From Pycnococcus provasolii (taxonomy: Eukaryota; Chlorophyta; Pseudoscourfieldiophyceae; Pseudoscourfieldiales), in contig CP150550.1 in the NCBI GenBank assembly GCA_049487715.1, positions 558,001 to 622,000 on the forward strand: 64,000 nucleotides of DNA, read 5' to 3'. The notes under the pieces were generated by a model, which worked only from the letters and a program-made list of their open reading frames with translations, did not search any database and was not told the origin of the DNA. Position 1 is the first letter of the stretch; each line of letters opens with the position of its first letter. Below are positions 48,201-53,942 of this stretch, piece after piece. The position numbers and the translations under genes are program-made.

Positions 48201-49945
48201 GTGAGGTGAATTCCGTACTGCACCTCTCCGCCCGGCTGTGTGGCGTTGTTGCCTTCCGTGAGATTGACGAGGTTTAAGGTTGAGTTCATGCCGTTGACGA
48301 AGAGAAACCTGGTCTGCATGATGACCATGTAATTCGGAGGCTCCTCGTCGTCAAAGCCAACGGCGTGGAAACGATACGCCTCCTTGCGATACATTTGGCA
48401 TGGATTGGGGGAGAGGTAGTACTTCTGATCCCGGTTCGCGTGATCCACATCAAGCGCATCGACGCCGTTTGCGGTGTATTTGTGGCATACGAGGAGGCTA
48501 GTATTGAATCCTGGCACGGTGACGTACGTATCCGTTCCCTTCACCACGTCAAGCGTCGGATCGATAGGCTCTTCGATGTCTATTTGCATGAGATATGCCA
48601 CGGAACCCGGCTCGTTCATGCGAATCGTCACCTCGGCCGTATCGTTCGAAGCCCACTTCATCAGCGGGGTATCCAGAAGAAACTTCGGCGGCTCGAGATC
48701 GTTCTCAAAATTCATCATGTTCAGCGTGTTGTAGTGCCAGGGGTACTTGTAGCTCACGGGTATGTTCGACACCGCGCCAACACCTCTCGTCCCATTCATG
48801 TAAGTGTCGCTGACATTCAGGTCGGTGGTCACGATGTCCGTGGTGGAGTCGAGAGAAAGACTCTGTGAAAACACTCCGTGTAAATAACCTGATGTACTTC
48901 CAGGGCTCATCACCGTCGTGCTCGCGTGCAAGTACGAAGCAGGAAATCCGTCAAGCGAGGTGTATGTGCCTTCCGGGCTATTTGGGCAGAACGCCTTCTC
49001 GCCGCTTGGCCGCACGCACGTCTCGATACGCCCAAACTCGCTACGCGTCGTCGTGTTCGTGGCATTCGACGGTGGCGAGCGCACAAACACTCCGTAAAGG
49101 CTTCGGTCCATGTCAGATACGTGCAAGCTGACAACGCTGAGCTCGCCGACACTTCCACCATCAGGATCTGTGAATGGCGGGGCACCCGAACCAACGAAAA
49201 CGGATGGTACCCAAGACGGATACTCGACGAGTTTTATTTGTGGATTGTTCGCAGCCAGTGCCACCACCTTAATAAGTGTTCCGTTGTTGTTCACGCACGT
49301 AAAGTACACGCGATTCAGCAGAAAGTCGGGGGCGCGCACTCCAAGCTGCAGCTGCTGATCGGCGTACGAGCCACACGCCATGGCGGCATACCAGTCGCCA
49401 AACCAGCTGGACGTGTCTCCAAGGTCACCACCCTCCGTGGTTGGCGGCACAAATCTTCTGCCACTAAACTTCGGGTCACTTGCTGCTGGAGGAAGCGTGC
49501 GCTCGATAAGGCCAAATACGTCCGAGACGGAGTTATTGCCCTGAAGTCGCACAACGGCGTCCACCTCACCACCAGTCAGCGGCGCGCTACATACAGCCTC
49601 ACCCGTAAGCGTGTTTACGCCGCACAAGCTCTGCGGGAACACTTCAGGGGCCAAACCTTTTCTGAACGTGAGGTAGCCCGTGTTTCGCTTGTGGTGGCTG
49701 GACGAGTACACGCCCCAGTCCATGTACGTGCGGTCTCCGAGCTTTGTGATACTCTCCTCGTGCCGACTTCTTGCGATTTCGTACGACCACGAGCTGTCGC
49801 TCGTGTTCAGTAGCAGCCGCGTGGTCGCAATGCCGTTGGGCAACGTGAGGTGGAGTGCGTGCACCACGCCGCACAGCCAGCACAGGAATATGAAAGAGAC
49901 GTAGACGTGTCTTCTGCCTGGTTCCGACATCTTGATGGACGCCAT
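36290..49945 (-). CDS. Giant multi-domain cell-surface 7TM-like protein
   Basis: One uninterrupted frame of about 4551 codons. Order: signal peptide (VYVSFIFLCWLCGVVHA); an ectodomain; five or more Calx-beta-like repeats (residues about 550-1225, each ending in DxDxxGV-type turns); an 820-residue Gly/Pro/Val-rich repeat tract (about 1300-2120); a beta-rich domain ending SHFSNYAV (to about 2270); cadherin-like units (VNDPPVAVDV; GVGYDSFTYAAIDNQGLG); a cysteine-rich GCC2/GCC3-type module (about 3470-3570, CRRCPHGTFSG, CDSCPIGTFA); about seven hydrophobic helices (about 3750-4155); and a basic/acidic cytosolic tail ending in a SAP-like helix pair. It resembles large protist adhesion-type receptors with ephrin-receptor-like Cys modules before 7TM. 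The ATG at 49945 places the signal peptide first; the frame is open to 50236. Ligand and signalling partner are unknown. Confidence 0.85.
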   Translation of the reverse strand: MASIKMSEPGRRHVYVSFIFLCWLCGVVHALHLTLPNGIATTRLLLNTSDSSWSYEIARSRHEESITKLGDRTYMDWGVYSSSHHKRNTGYLTFRKGLAPEVFPQSLCGVNTLTGEAVCSAPLTGGEVDAVVRLQGNNSVSDVFGLIERTLPPAASDPKFSGRRFVPPTTEGGDLGDTSSWFGDWYAAMACGSYADQQLQLGVRAPDFLLNRVYFTCVNNNGTLIKVVALAANNPQIKLVEYPSWVPSVFVGSGAPPFTDPDGGSVGELSVVSLHVSDMDRSLYGVFVRSPPSNATNTTTRSEFGRIETCVRPSGEKAFCPNSPEGTYTSLDGFPASYLHASTTVMSPGSTSGYLHGVFSQSLSLDSTTDIVTTDLNVSDTYMNGTRGVGAVSNIPVSYKYPWHYNTLNMMNFENDLEPPKFLLDTPLMKWASNDTAEVTIRMNEPGSVAYLMQIDIEEPIDPTLDVVKGTDTYVTVPGFNTSLLVCHKYTANGVDALDVDHANRDQKYYLSPNPCQMYRKEAYRFHAVGFDDEEPPNYMVIMQTRFLFVNGMNSTLNLVNLTEGNNATQPGGEVQYGIHLTGRPEYPVTVRVSIEAAGLAHVIVRNVATSSTFGSYAEFIFNKFNWRTYQYVAVRPVSNDLFAWRRYKMSHVFVSLDPVWNGAQNNTRDVDEVEVLIKDDDVPTVVFRGNGVNGTGNLTAAEGNHTAFVLVALSQAPESPVSFRFRSDAPSICGVGQKDGYDQFAVFNASNYNVEQKILLFPMHNDIKHNPKRDFTVKVSMSTTSVVYSTYPESSPPDITVTILDSNDAGVEILNGTGFSNLTAPILRLLAEESSSQYVEIMVRLKSQPAYPVTVSLLESGATTSWMLPGAYTKQQLQFDPAQPYFSPSGTALDGWSKPRAIRVYGIADKLAEGQMLLDVSFVCRSEDPNYNDTWVGSNVTLTIPPLLSNTDQQAWNPYRFEAYQNSTQPMNITDNDKAGVLVLSELGPVIEERNSHNISVQLLTVPFRDVTVVPVPICTSAQICHGITFKPTSITWRAGTNPIEVFTVTAREDIVVTADSIFEIGFNTTSQDQQYNSDRNEEFVHGLVTLTVLEDDVLGVLIDPERLNLEEGAPGSANTFSVTLATKPQYPVEVTVFSPELEDGGGLQVDMIPGPSKFTITTQSWNIEGVHQVKVRARDDRLVESTNVANVCLSFVSKDPFYNGYILPVSGNPRCILAIILDNDVSNKTEDVETYILADSKGNIASSAPEDVTTETGSGVELPEGAVQYLPGGTAALPFPTGSIADQPIPGIGSPASSFPVPNTGSSTSSLSNGVYPPNPITLAPGMSFSAPPGVSINVDLPAGAKLVPPSSLPGSTSITLDRPGLARVEPGWTVVLPDDAGVTVSLPSPSTIGGGSKGSDEDDEDKPDLFLNVLSGPMRIDFTTASDITFFLETLEGTGIQLLDSLGNPVPLGSASGGRIDATVLAGGSLYLSDKVKDVALLLPYDAVVGQQYSPVTVSDGDDIKLPVGTAPTPISGLPVGTVIVNADGTTITVVDPSIPVVATGGSTIRPPEGAVGISLNLPFGVEVGGTSLASFPGGSTLSYPQGLENAYVPQGSLVLDADGNRLPVGQDGKTAIPPGGSVVFPLKPDPTSANVPKDAVVAARAADVVLPPDLNTIKIPAGVQTSYIRLPEGTEIVAPDGTTTTVQGGDTLSRVPPGSTLTLPNTSSPKDLQLPLGSTFSDGSKDGKDRFFVPLPPGDSIRVSEKTTLYVPAGTTIRKRDGTIISTPAGGGVVTLPAGASVTAPLNEAIALALPASATVAGTTSVQSLDPGASFTTPAGGVTTTISLPPGTTAIDQYGQAIQIPATGGPVPIPPGSTVTLPDNTAATTPIRIPAGSEIVSQGGVKQTLATIEGGTTISSGEPFTAPPGSFPPGTVIMVNGTQVKPEPDGSYKVPEGALITVPADGPPATIRIPASSDVVGKIVKTTIPEGTSIRLPIVDGNFTVFVPPGTAVFSSTGKPIVIPAEGGWLDLNGGSIIEIPRPCPSPCEASLPAASEIGDSSISVVPGGSTVTIPDDGETESVGVELPPGTVVKDAEGNVVLPSAPGGTVQMKPGWTFTTPPGKPATIVLPTQGTTIKSPAGKESGANGASKNAFKVIVQEVSIQTIPSPPPPDQFELTSTVVNYGPSPTSFAKPVEIKIKVPAAYLLTVDKPREEILKELFFIYAATLELGDGGVKNPATNSQWSIVPGGTFSFRPDGSIEARLKTSHFSNYAVTRIKPLLQVKPYRYMTGYITHVEESNATVIEPNMLIQVLSVRDLILVKGAVVSVRSRSSARFQSYNISNPTDRLIPRFDSALYVALTCERYELNLVGSALASSAETDTNECIEWTLITKSGTVFSATWQQRVSDLVIEPIGGVSGMEGVCAKDQLEDVLQTIAYETLDKNPNSNNLLRKIDYTLMEVYVNSTIKAAERPTIVINPVDSSPDVLVSRSVANYFEGQEPLAIDPGITAIDYDSECLVGAVVSIVRKNVTNASTKTSMMSNEFNPTYERLSYDPTPLRRYLAGALVDPKCGGNFSVNYYDTSSPTMIIFTGRYSSGIYSAMIRGVKYSNSRYVFPPPSAMYAQFVAASLNIMGQLLISDPSFVRIDLINRNNRPQVDRTPENVAKIFDVCRSALSDGETCIPIPEDGVCGTAGPGCPELVLSEDGMYQGMLRFVDYDEVAPTGSFDCAGSIGEANFMPNTTVPSAFVRTLFGERFEYIPKPNMWGNDVLLVSANDAVAGAPSSAPTAVRVKVLPVNDPPVAVDVSLSGAYAVYCDRVERWCQTVHFESATGKEDCLFLDLNADVEDELSNGADNGDDANRPRAVCLTRDILWNDVDGEYDGVFDYTLASEPSPYPDNPQMGSKVSMQCMDGVSMCDLYHDESCDASCYESGGGVRKGRRLFSYTPGERFLDMVDVEVAYDFFTFSVRDKPKCVGIDVADVILLNEENGSSCPAGYQYNPPTASNTAIVNVEVRFYDNLHNKPPHGLSDLTVTTMEGTVLDGVFPDAQDEHPQDVVYAIIKPPSLGTLQLSKPAVNALGVPRTYNNTKHDVATYPQVQFTSIVDRRGFQYTPLPFLHTEGVGYDSFTYAAIDNQGLGLMSDTVKTVFVKIERHHDVPYLPCAELPAGTTPSLNVTTMLLEGSACELLKHKYVQGRSEKQPTVYRGDLNEFVKRYESDPMSMYSFAPQFAAADSPTHADLRARAQEPLVRAASALVDSVRSVASMMPNTTRQLEEQAIRISALVEASIRLSNVPTVTQFNVSNTGQLDAGKRPYAAALASHGNAAGQRLFTKWNVIAVPLVVDLEGTDRLSYRVDVPVPVAYKTMRLDGNTYQRSALNESSLSLVQVVANPGNTSLAPNTVRQASTHASHDLFDRHFMPTGVTWTYRAASNTLSFEYSNAAALFAMAFNPRPGARVLAEMPDELAFTWRVFSINATNSSDINAISATSELTYTSPCQPGFIAASENATDCDVCEPGTFAADDTTMDQVETLGFSCRRCPHGTFSGDYGRTISCDSCPIGTFADREGLPVCSQCPVGMDTSEKASHRRSLCRCKKGSVELALQADSQNLNDELYPLAITTACYEAFESRSAYERMFGTVDVEVDANNTTQLGAACARLRKAKEGNRMCQPLENPLLRLNRPGLYYPLTFRGIYVDPRKPLSHAVCQPFDACLQHDTQLAVSEGRCGPAQNGTERYNSTAFGCRTCNEGSFRFGDHCSPCPRAPWTRAMIAALLTLIFLFMLRSIASMNNGFGALHAMLSFLQIQSAFRQLDLPFRSEANYTWKISSILNMDPNLLAPECLDVSASDEYQFKLYLLLALPLAMLFLTIARVYLGMLKSHLSIKYSMRLQHRFPNFFEEPDWSYKYFFPSRWFIKARYNLSLAILSSMSELEARSFVRTCTAGFILFLHWLYFSLCNALFDFFRCFEDEDGELRLYSNPQLLCYRGSHATAVPVVAVAIAIYPIGIVLISYILLITRQRVIVHREASQALVQRALLLVSQESYGFLYHSFEPRWFTFETVNLLRKVSLACVLNLLHNPIEKGCCVFCIFLIHTFAVLQFRPHITVRLGMFEVFLNVSNMSIVVLAMLRHAASVGPDDRQSVDLSVLIITWMSGALGVLYVLLEMYPVVLKAIADVIEMRQKRGIDARLTRLAKSVQERMLARSILSRTAKAVEALIKKARAVFDRSTQARISDYMAKANKKEFDLVKRLVNKLHAVMDTTLSQASGGTRNLSQDYQALTTGIIVPKNAEKLFAWMALHASDEEKEQAWQIIESLSAQMASEEGRSSEVDPDDEEAGAFEVPQQHETAEGMASDLRYDFKMKTWVANADGDPLSGMRQEGGGGEGDASAEAAAAETTASAASAAAAENVDYSELTARHQAYWKDRAKVAAQEAAKKGKEWGKRSRPRRIKRKGASEGGILPPSKEEFEEAAHETTKRRDRRKKNVVKGVEEEGTDGASTDGGEYTDATTSGDEGDATRKDAGKVVQDVVGIRELPTESFMSLARANGLDTTQPREDLERRLEEILRDNDDE
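43580..46060 (-). repeat. Degenerate Gly/Pro/Val repeat tract in giant protein
   Basis: Some 30 or more short units follow a pattern such as VxLPxGxxV-x-PxGGxxxxPPGxT (examples: TVTLPDNTAATTPIRIPAGS; RLPEGTEIVAPDGTTTTVQG). There are few Cys and few charged residues. Regular spacing of hydrophobics and turns suggests a beta-solenoid or stacked beta-strand stalk; this is inferred. Confidence 0.7.
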
Positions 49946-50647
49946 CGGCCACCCAGGCCGCGCTTGTCTATTAACAGGGCTAGCCAGCCGGCCGGTTGGG
50001 GCGTTCGGCGTGCGTGTTGTGGTTGGTTTGTTTGGTTTGCACCGGGAGGGACGGGGTGCGCGACCACCCACCCCCATCGGTGTTGCAAGTTGTGGGCTCC
50101 TTGCAAGAGGGCGAGGGAGACAACCCTTGAACCTACAGTAAAACACTCTCTTTGATTTCGAGTTTGCAACTTGCCTTGAAAACATCCGCGGTCTCGTTGC
50201 GCTGTGTTGCCACCACTTGTCGGCCAAACCAGCCATCGCGTCTACGCCTTATTTTACTGTTTCGACTTTCGCGCGCACATCCATCGTTCGTGGCTGTAGG
50301 TGCAACGAGTGGATCCCCATACAATAAGGTTAGACGCAGGAAGACGTTGAAAGAACCGTGGCTACGATTGAGGCAGCGGGGAGCCTTATTTTCCAAACAG
50401 GGTCGCACTCAAGTTCGCCACCGGGCTTTGACCACCTTAATCAACGTGATGCAACAACCGCCGCGAACTTACAGTCTTGGATGGCAAGTCTTTCAGGCTC
50501 TTGCAGGGTCCACCACTAATAAGAGGTTCAGGACTGATGTAATAAAGTTGAAGGACCTTGCGAAGAGCGAAAAGAAAAAAAAAAGTCAACTGAAAAGTCT
50601 CAAGACGACTATCTCATTCCACATTCCACAGACAAAAACTTTTTTCC
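49946..50647. promoter_or_regulatory. 702-nt divergent promoter region, no gene seen
   Basis: This lies between the giant gene and the UPF0193 gene. A 185-codon plus-strand frame (50152-50709) opens only with TTG and overlaps the UPF0193 start in another frame, so it was not accepted. A short minus frame extends the giant gene N-terminus but has no better ATG. No tRNA or repeat was recognised. Confidence 0.5.
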
Positions 50648-51316
50648 ATGTCGTGGGGAGGCTCGTACGCTCGCGATCGTGGGAAAGGACTCGCACCGGA
50701 GACACTTGATTTAGTGGCTAAACTTGGCGTCAATGCTTCCAGAAGGCAGATTACTGCGACTCTCAACGCACTGCAGGATGCGAAGCGAGGTAAGAGGTCA
50801 GGCACTCAAACGACCGTGGCCGTGCCTCGACCAACGGGACGGTCAGCACCTCCGCCAAGATTGCCACCGGCGCGCTCGGGACGAAAGAAGGTTTTACCTG
50901 ATGAGCTCGAAAGGGAACAGTATCACGGTCAAGGAAAACAGGGAATCAACCTCGAACGTGAAAAGGAATACCTTGTGCATTGTTTCGCAAATCCGAATAT
51001 GAGCGCAGAGGACAAGCTGAGCACGCGCGCTATTCTTGAGAGGCCGGCGGCTGCCATACTCGCGGCAGCACCGTCGTCGAAAGCGAAAGCGAGAGATAAG
51101 TCGAACTCGCGCGTGGAAGAGCTTGAGAAGATGTTCGCCAAAGTGCAGAGCGAGATTGACGACCGCAGTGAGTTCTTGGAGGAGATGGAGAGGAGCGGCA
51201 TGGGCGCCAAGTACCGCAAGGAAATCACGGACGAGGTGCGCGAACGCGTGGGAGCGTTGAAGCGCATAGACGCGATGATTGAGGAGGAACTCGGACGGGC
51301 TGTGGCAACAAAATAA
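50648..51316 (+). CDS. UPF0193 (EVG1/C22orf23-like) protein
   Basis: A 222-residue protein matching the UPF0193 family. Matching features are an N-terminal segment with LDLVAKLGVNASRRQIT, a Pro/Arg linker (PTGRSAPPPRLPPARSGRKK), a LEREKEYLVHCFANP block and a C-terminal EIDDRSEFLEEMERSGMGAK then YRKEITDEVRERV block like the family's RKEFL..ME..G.G..YR..I pattern. No signal peptide or membrane segment. I recall this family as mainly found in organisms with motile cilia or flagella, so a flagellar role is possible; that is inference. The biochemical role is not established. Confidence 0.75.
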   Translation: MSWGGSYARDRGKGLAPETLDLVAKLGVNASRRQITATLNALQDAKRGKRSGTQTTVAVPRPTGRSAPPPRLPPARSGRKKVLPDELEREQYHGQGKQGINLEREKEYLVHCFANPNMSAEDKLSTRAILERPAAAILAAAPSSKAKARDKSNSRVEELEKMFAKVQSEIDDRSEFLEEMERSGMGAKYRKEITDEVRERVGALKRIDAMIEEELGRAVATK

Positions 51317-51661
51317 CGACATAGCACGCACCTGACACGCCCAATTGTCTACTGTAGCACTACCAACATAGACCGAACTGTTAACCAGGTCTGTTAACCC
51401 CTGAGTCCCGACCGGCAGACTGGGGAAACCCCAAAACTGGGCCTTGAAACTGACGGGGACCAAAATCAGCCCCCGGTGTGGACTGCCCGGTCGGTACCTG
51501 TGTGGACTGCCCCCAAAAATAGACTGTTTTTGACTGTTTTTGACAAAAACACAGAGGGCCGGCCATGTCACGATCATGGGCGACTCCTGTCGCCTGCTTT
51601 GGCGATTACACCGCGAACGCCACGACACTCACAAAGACATTTCCACAACAACTTCACAACC
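51317..51661. other. Spacer with short direct and inverted repeats
   Basis: This 345-nt gap precedes the GT61 gene. It contains gtgtggactgccc twice (51476-51488, 51500-51512), gactgttttt twice (51522-51541), and a loose inverted pair (ccgaccggcag near 51408 against ctgcccggtcgg near 51483). It may be a remnant of a small foldback element. No gene is supported; the frame of the GT61 gene is open back to 51476 but without ATG before 51662. Confidence 0.5.
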
Positions 51662-53890
51662 ATGGAGAAGCTGCAAATACTCGCTCTCGTCTTCACCTTG
51701 AGCTGCCGTGCGGCGTTAGCCTTCAAGGGACCGATGGTCACGACAACAGAGCTGAAAGGAACCGACGGGTTTGGGAAAAATCTTCTTGACGGGACCTCAG
51801 ACAACCTCGTAAAGGGCAAATTAGCAAATGTCCTCAGCTCGGAGCCTCAACTCAAGCACACAATCGAACACACAAACTACGCAAAGGTCCACGAGGAGAT
51901 GTCAAAGCTAAGTTCTATGCTCGACGCAGGTGGTGACGTGGCCGCGGCGGCAATTGACCACCTCGCGAGAGAAACAGACACAGATGTTCGAGGACACGAG
52001 CAGCTTGCTGAGGACGACATGGGGCGTAAGATTGAGGCGAAGTCCAACGCGGCGATGCTTCGAAAGCTCAGCCTCTTCTACTACGACTACGTTGACCCAA
52101 AGAAGTGCCGTCCGGAGGCTGCGCAGGCGGCACTCGAAATCAGCAACAAGCACAATCCAAACGATGCGTACGGTCACTGGCTCCTTGGAGCATCGCTCGC
52201 AGCACAGCACAACTGGCGGGACAGCATGACGCACTTTCGTTTGTCTGAACACATACGTGTGCAGGCGCTGTCGCGAAAACAGAATGACAACGAGCAGCAA
52301 TACACGCCGCCGCCGCAAAGTTACGGCACAGCATGCGACACGAGCTGGGAAAATATCATGAACTGGCCCGTGACGAGTGATGACAACAATCGCACGACTT
52401 TAACTTGGCCCAGTCACTTGCACGTCACGGTGGTGCACCGTGATGACGCGGCAGCTGTTGACGCCGCATTCGCGCAGGAGAATGGAACGCATTGGCAGGT
52501 GGTGCGAGATGACGGTGCTTTGGTTGGTGATTTGCCGGACACCACGAGAGTGCCACCGCGATACTCACCCACGAAGACTCTTGAGGTGGTATTCCGTGGC
52601 GACGTCTACGTGCGCGAGCATAACGGCATTGTGTATGATAACCTGTGCCACGTGTACTCGTCGCCGATGGAGAATCTGTTTGGTTTGCAACGTGGGATGG
52701 AGTTTTTGCGTGGTCATGGGCATGATGATTATTTTGACGACTGCCAGTCGATCCCTTTGGATGTGCCTGTGATCCACGCGCTCAATGGATTGAGTGAGAA
52801 TTACTACCACTGGATGGGCGAAACGCTGCCTCAGCTGATTTATCTGCTGTCGTCGGCTGCAAAGGAGGGATCGGCGGAGCCTATGGTGCTCGTGGCGAAG
52901 TATCCGCATGTTGAACAGACGATGGCGTTGCTAGGTATTCCTGAGGAAAGGGTACTGTACTATTCGGCGCCGGTGGTCAAGCAGGAGGAGGAAGAGGAGG
53001 AGAAGGAGGAGGAGGAGAAGGAGGAGGAGGTCGCTCCACTGGGAAGCTGCCTTCACTTTCCGAGCGGACTGCGCCTTGTGGACTTTGTGGAGCAGCGACG
53101 AACAAATACCATTCCCACAAGCAGCCATTTCGTGCGCAGTTTTAGTAAGACATGTGACGCAAGCACGCCGGCAAATGCGGCGAGTGACTCTGATTTGTAC
53201 TACTACGTGGATGTCGAGGACGATGTGAGTGCAAGTGGCAAGAAGAAGCGCCGTGAGTACTTGAAAAGTGGTCGGAGCGCTATCGCGGAGATTGGACCGC
53301 ACCCGGCTGCGACCATGAGGGTGACGCCGCCGTGGTTGCTGCAGGAGGCGCGGGAGGTGCTCTGGAGCAGGCTTGATCGCCACGACGACGACGACGACGA
53401 CGACGTGGATGCTGCGGAGATCCTGCTGGTGATGAGGAATGAACCTGACGGCGTGAGGGGCATGGTGGGTGGGAAGTATCTGGAGGAGCTGATGAAGCGC
53501 GCGGTCAAGCGCGTGTTTGGCTCGGATGCACCGACAGTGCGAACCGTCGACCCGGGAGAGCTGACTGTGAAAGAGCAGGGCCGCCTCTTCCGTGCCGCAC
53601 GCCTGGTTGTTGCACCACACGGCGCTGCGCTGGCGAACTTAATGTTCGCGGCGCGAGGGGCGACGTTTATGGTGATGCCGCTAGCGGACGACGACGGGCT
53701 TGCGGCGCAAAACCAGGTGTACACGCATCTCGCTGCTAGCCTTGGAGTCAACATGCTGCTTTTTCCATCCCTGGGCACGGATTTCTTCGGAAAGTTCAAG
53801 GTGACCAAGGAGGGGGTGAAGCCGCTCATCATTCGCCTAATGCGGGTGTTGCAAGGGTGGCGCGAGAGTGCGGAGTCGTGCGAAGCTTGA
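51662..53890 (+). CDS. GT61-family glycosyltransferase, secretory pathway
   Basis: A 742-residue protein starting with a signal peptide or anchor (MEKLQILALVFTLSCRAALA). The N-terminal third contains TPR-like helices (AALEISNKHNPNDAYGHWLL). The C-terminal half matches the GT61/DUF563 family that includes plant xylan xylosyl/arabinosyltransferases and animal EOGT: DVPVIHALNGLSENYYHWMG then LPQLIYLL, and LFRAARLVVAPHGAALANLM. The APHGAALAN block is the strongest family marker. A Glu/Lys run (nt about 52984-53027) and an Asp run (about 53382-53408) are low-complexity inserts. It probably acts in the ER or Golgi lumen on glycoproteins or cell-wall polysaccharide; the donor sugar is unknown. Convergent with the malonyl-CoA decarboxylase gene with 52 nt between stops. 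Confidence 0.85.
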   Translation: MEKLQILALVFTLSCRAALAFKGPMVTTTELKGTDGFGKNLLDGTSDNLVKGKLANVLSSEPQLKHTIEHTNYAKVHEEMSKLSSMLDAGGDVAAAAIDHLARETDTDVRGHEQLAEDDMGRKIEAKSNAAMLRKLSLFYYDYVDPKKCRPEAAQAALEISNKHNPNDAYGHWLLGASLAAQHNWRDSMTHFRLSEHIRVQALSRKQNDNEQQYTPPPQSYGTACDTSWENIMNWPVTSDDNNRTTLTWPSHLHVTVVHRDDAAAVDAAFAQENGTHWQVVRDDGALVGDLPDTTRVPPRYSPTKTLEVVFRGDVYVREHNGIVYDNLCHVYSSPMENLFGLQRGMEFLRGHGHDDYFDDCQSIPLDVPVIHALNGLSENYYHWMGETLPQLIYLLSSAAKEGSAEPMVLVAKYPHVEQTMALLGIPEERVLYYSAPVVKQEEEEEEKEEEEKEEEVAPLGSCLHFPSGLRLVDFVEQRRTNTIPTSSHFVRSFSKTCDASTPANAASDSDLYYYVDVEDDVSASGKKKRREYLKSGRSAIAEIGPHPAATMRVTPPWLLQEAREVLWSRLDRHDDDDDDDVDAAEILLVMRNEPDGVRGMVGGKYLEELMKRAVKRVFGSDAPTVRTVDPGELTVKEQGRLFRAARLVVAPHGAALANLMFAARGATFMVMPLADDDGLAAQNQVYTHLAASLGVNMLLFPSLGTDFFGKFKVTKEGVKPLIIRLMRVLQGWRESAESCEA

Positions 53891-53917
53891 TATTTCTTTT
53901 AAGTTTTTGTTTTTGGT

Positions 53918-53922
53918 TGTAA
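53918..53922 (+). terminator. TGTAA polyadenylation signal of GT61 gene
   Basis: TGTAA lies 28 nt past the stop codon and 21 nt before the convergent stop. Motif and position only. Confidence 0.5.
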
Positions 53923-53942
53923 CGAGCAAACATGCGATTAAA

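Noticed and set aside
50152-50709. 185-codon plus-strand frame before UPF0193
   Set aside because: Opens with TTG, Arg/Lys-rich without motifs and overlaps the better supported UPF0193 frame.
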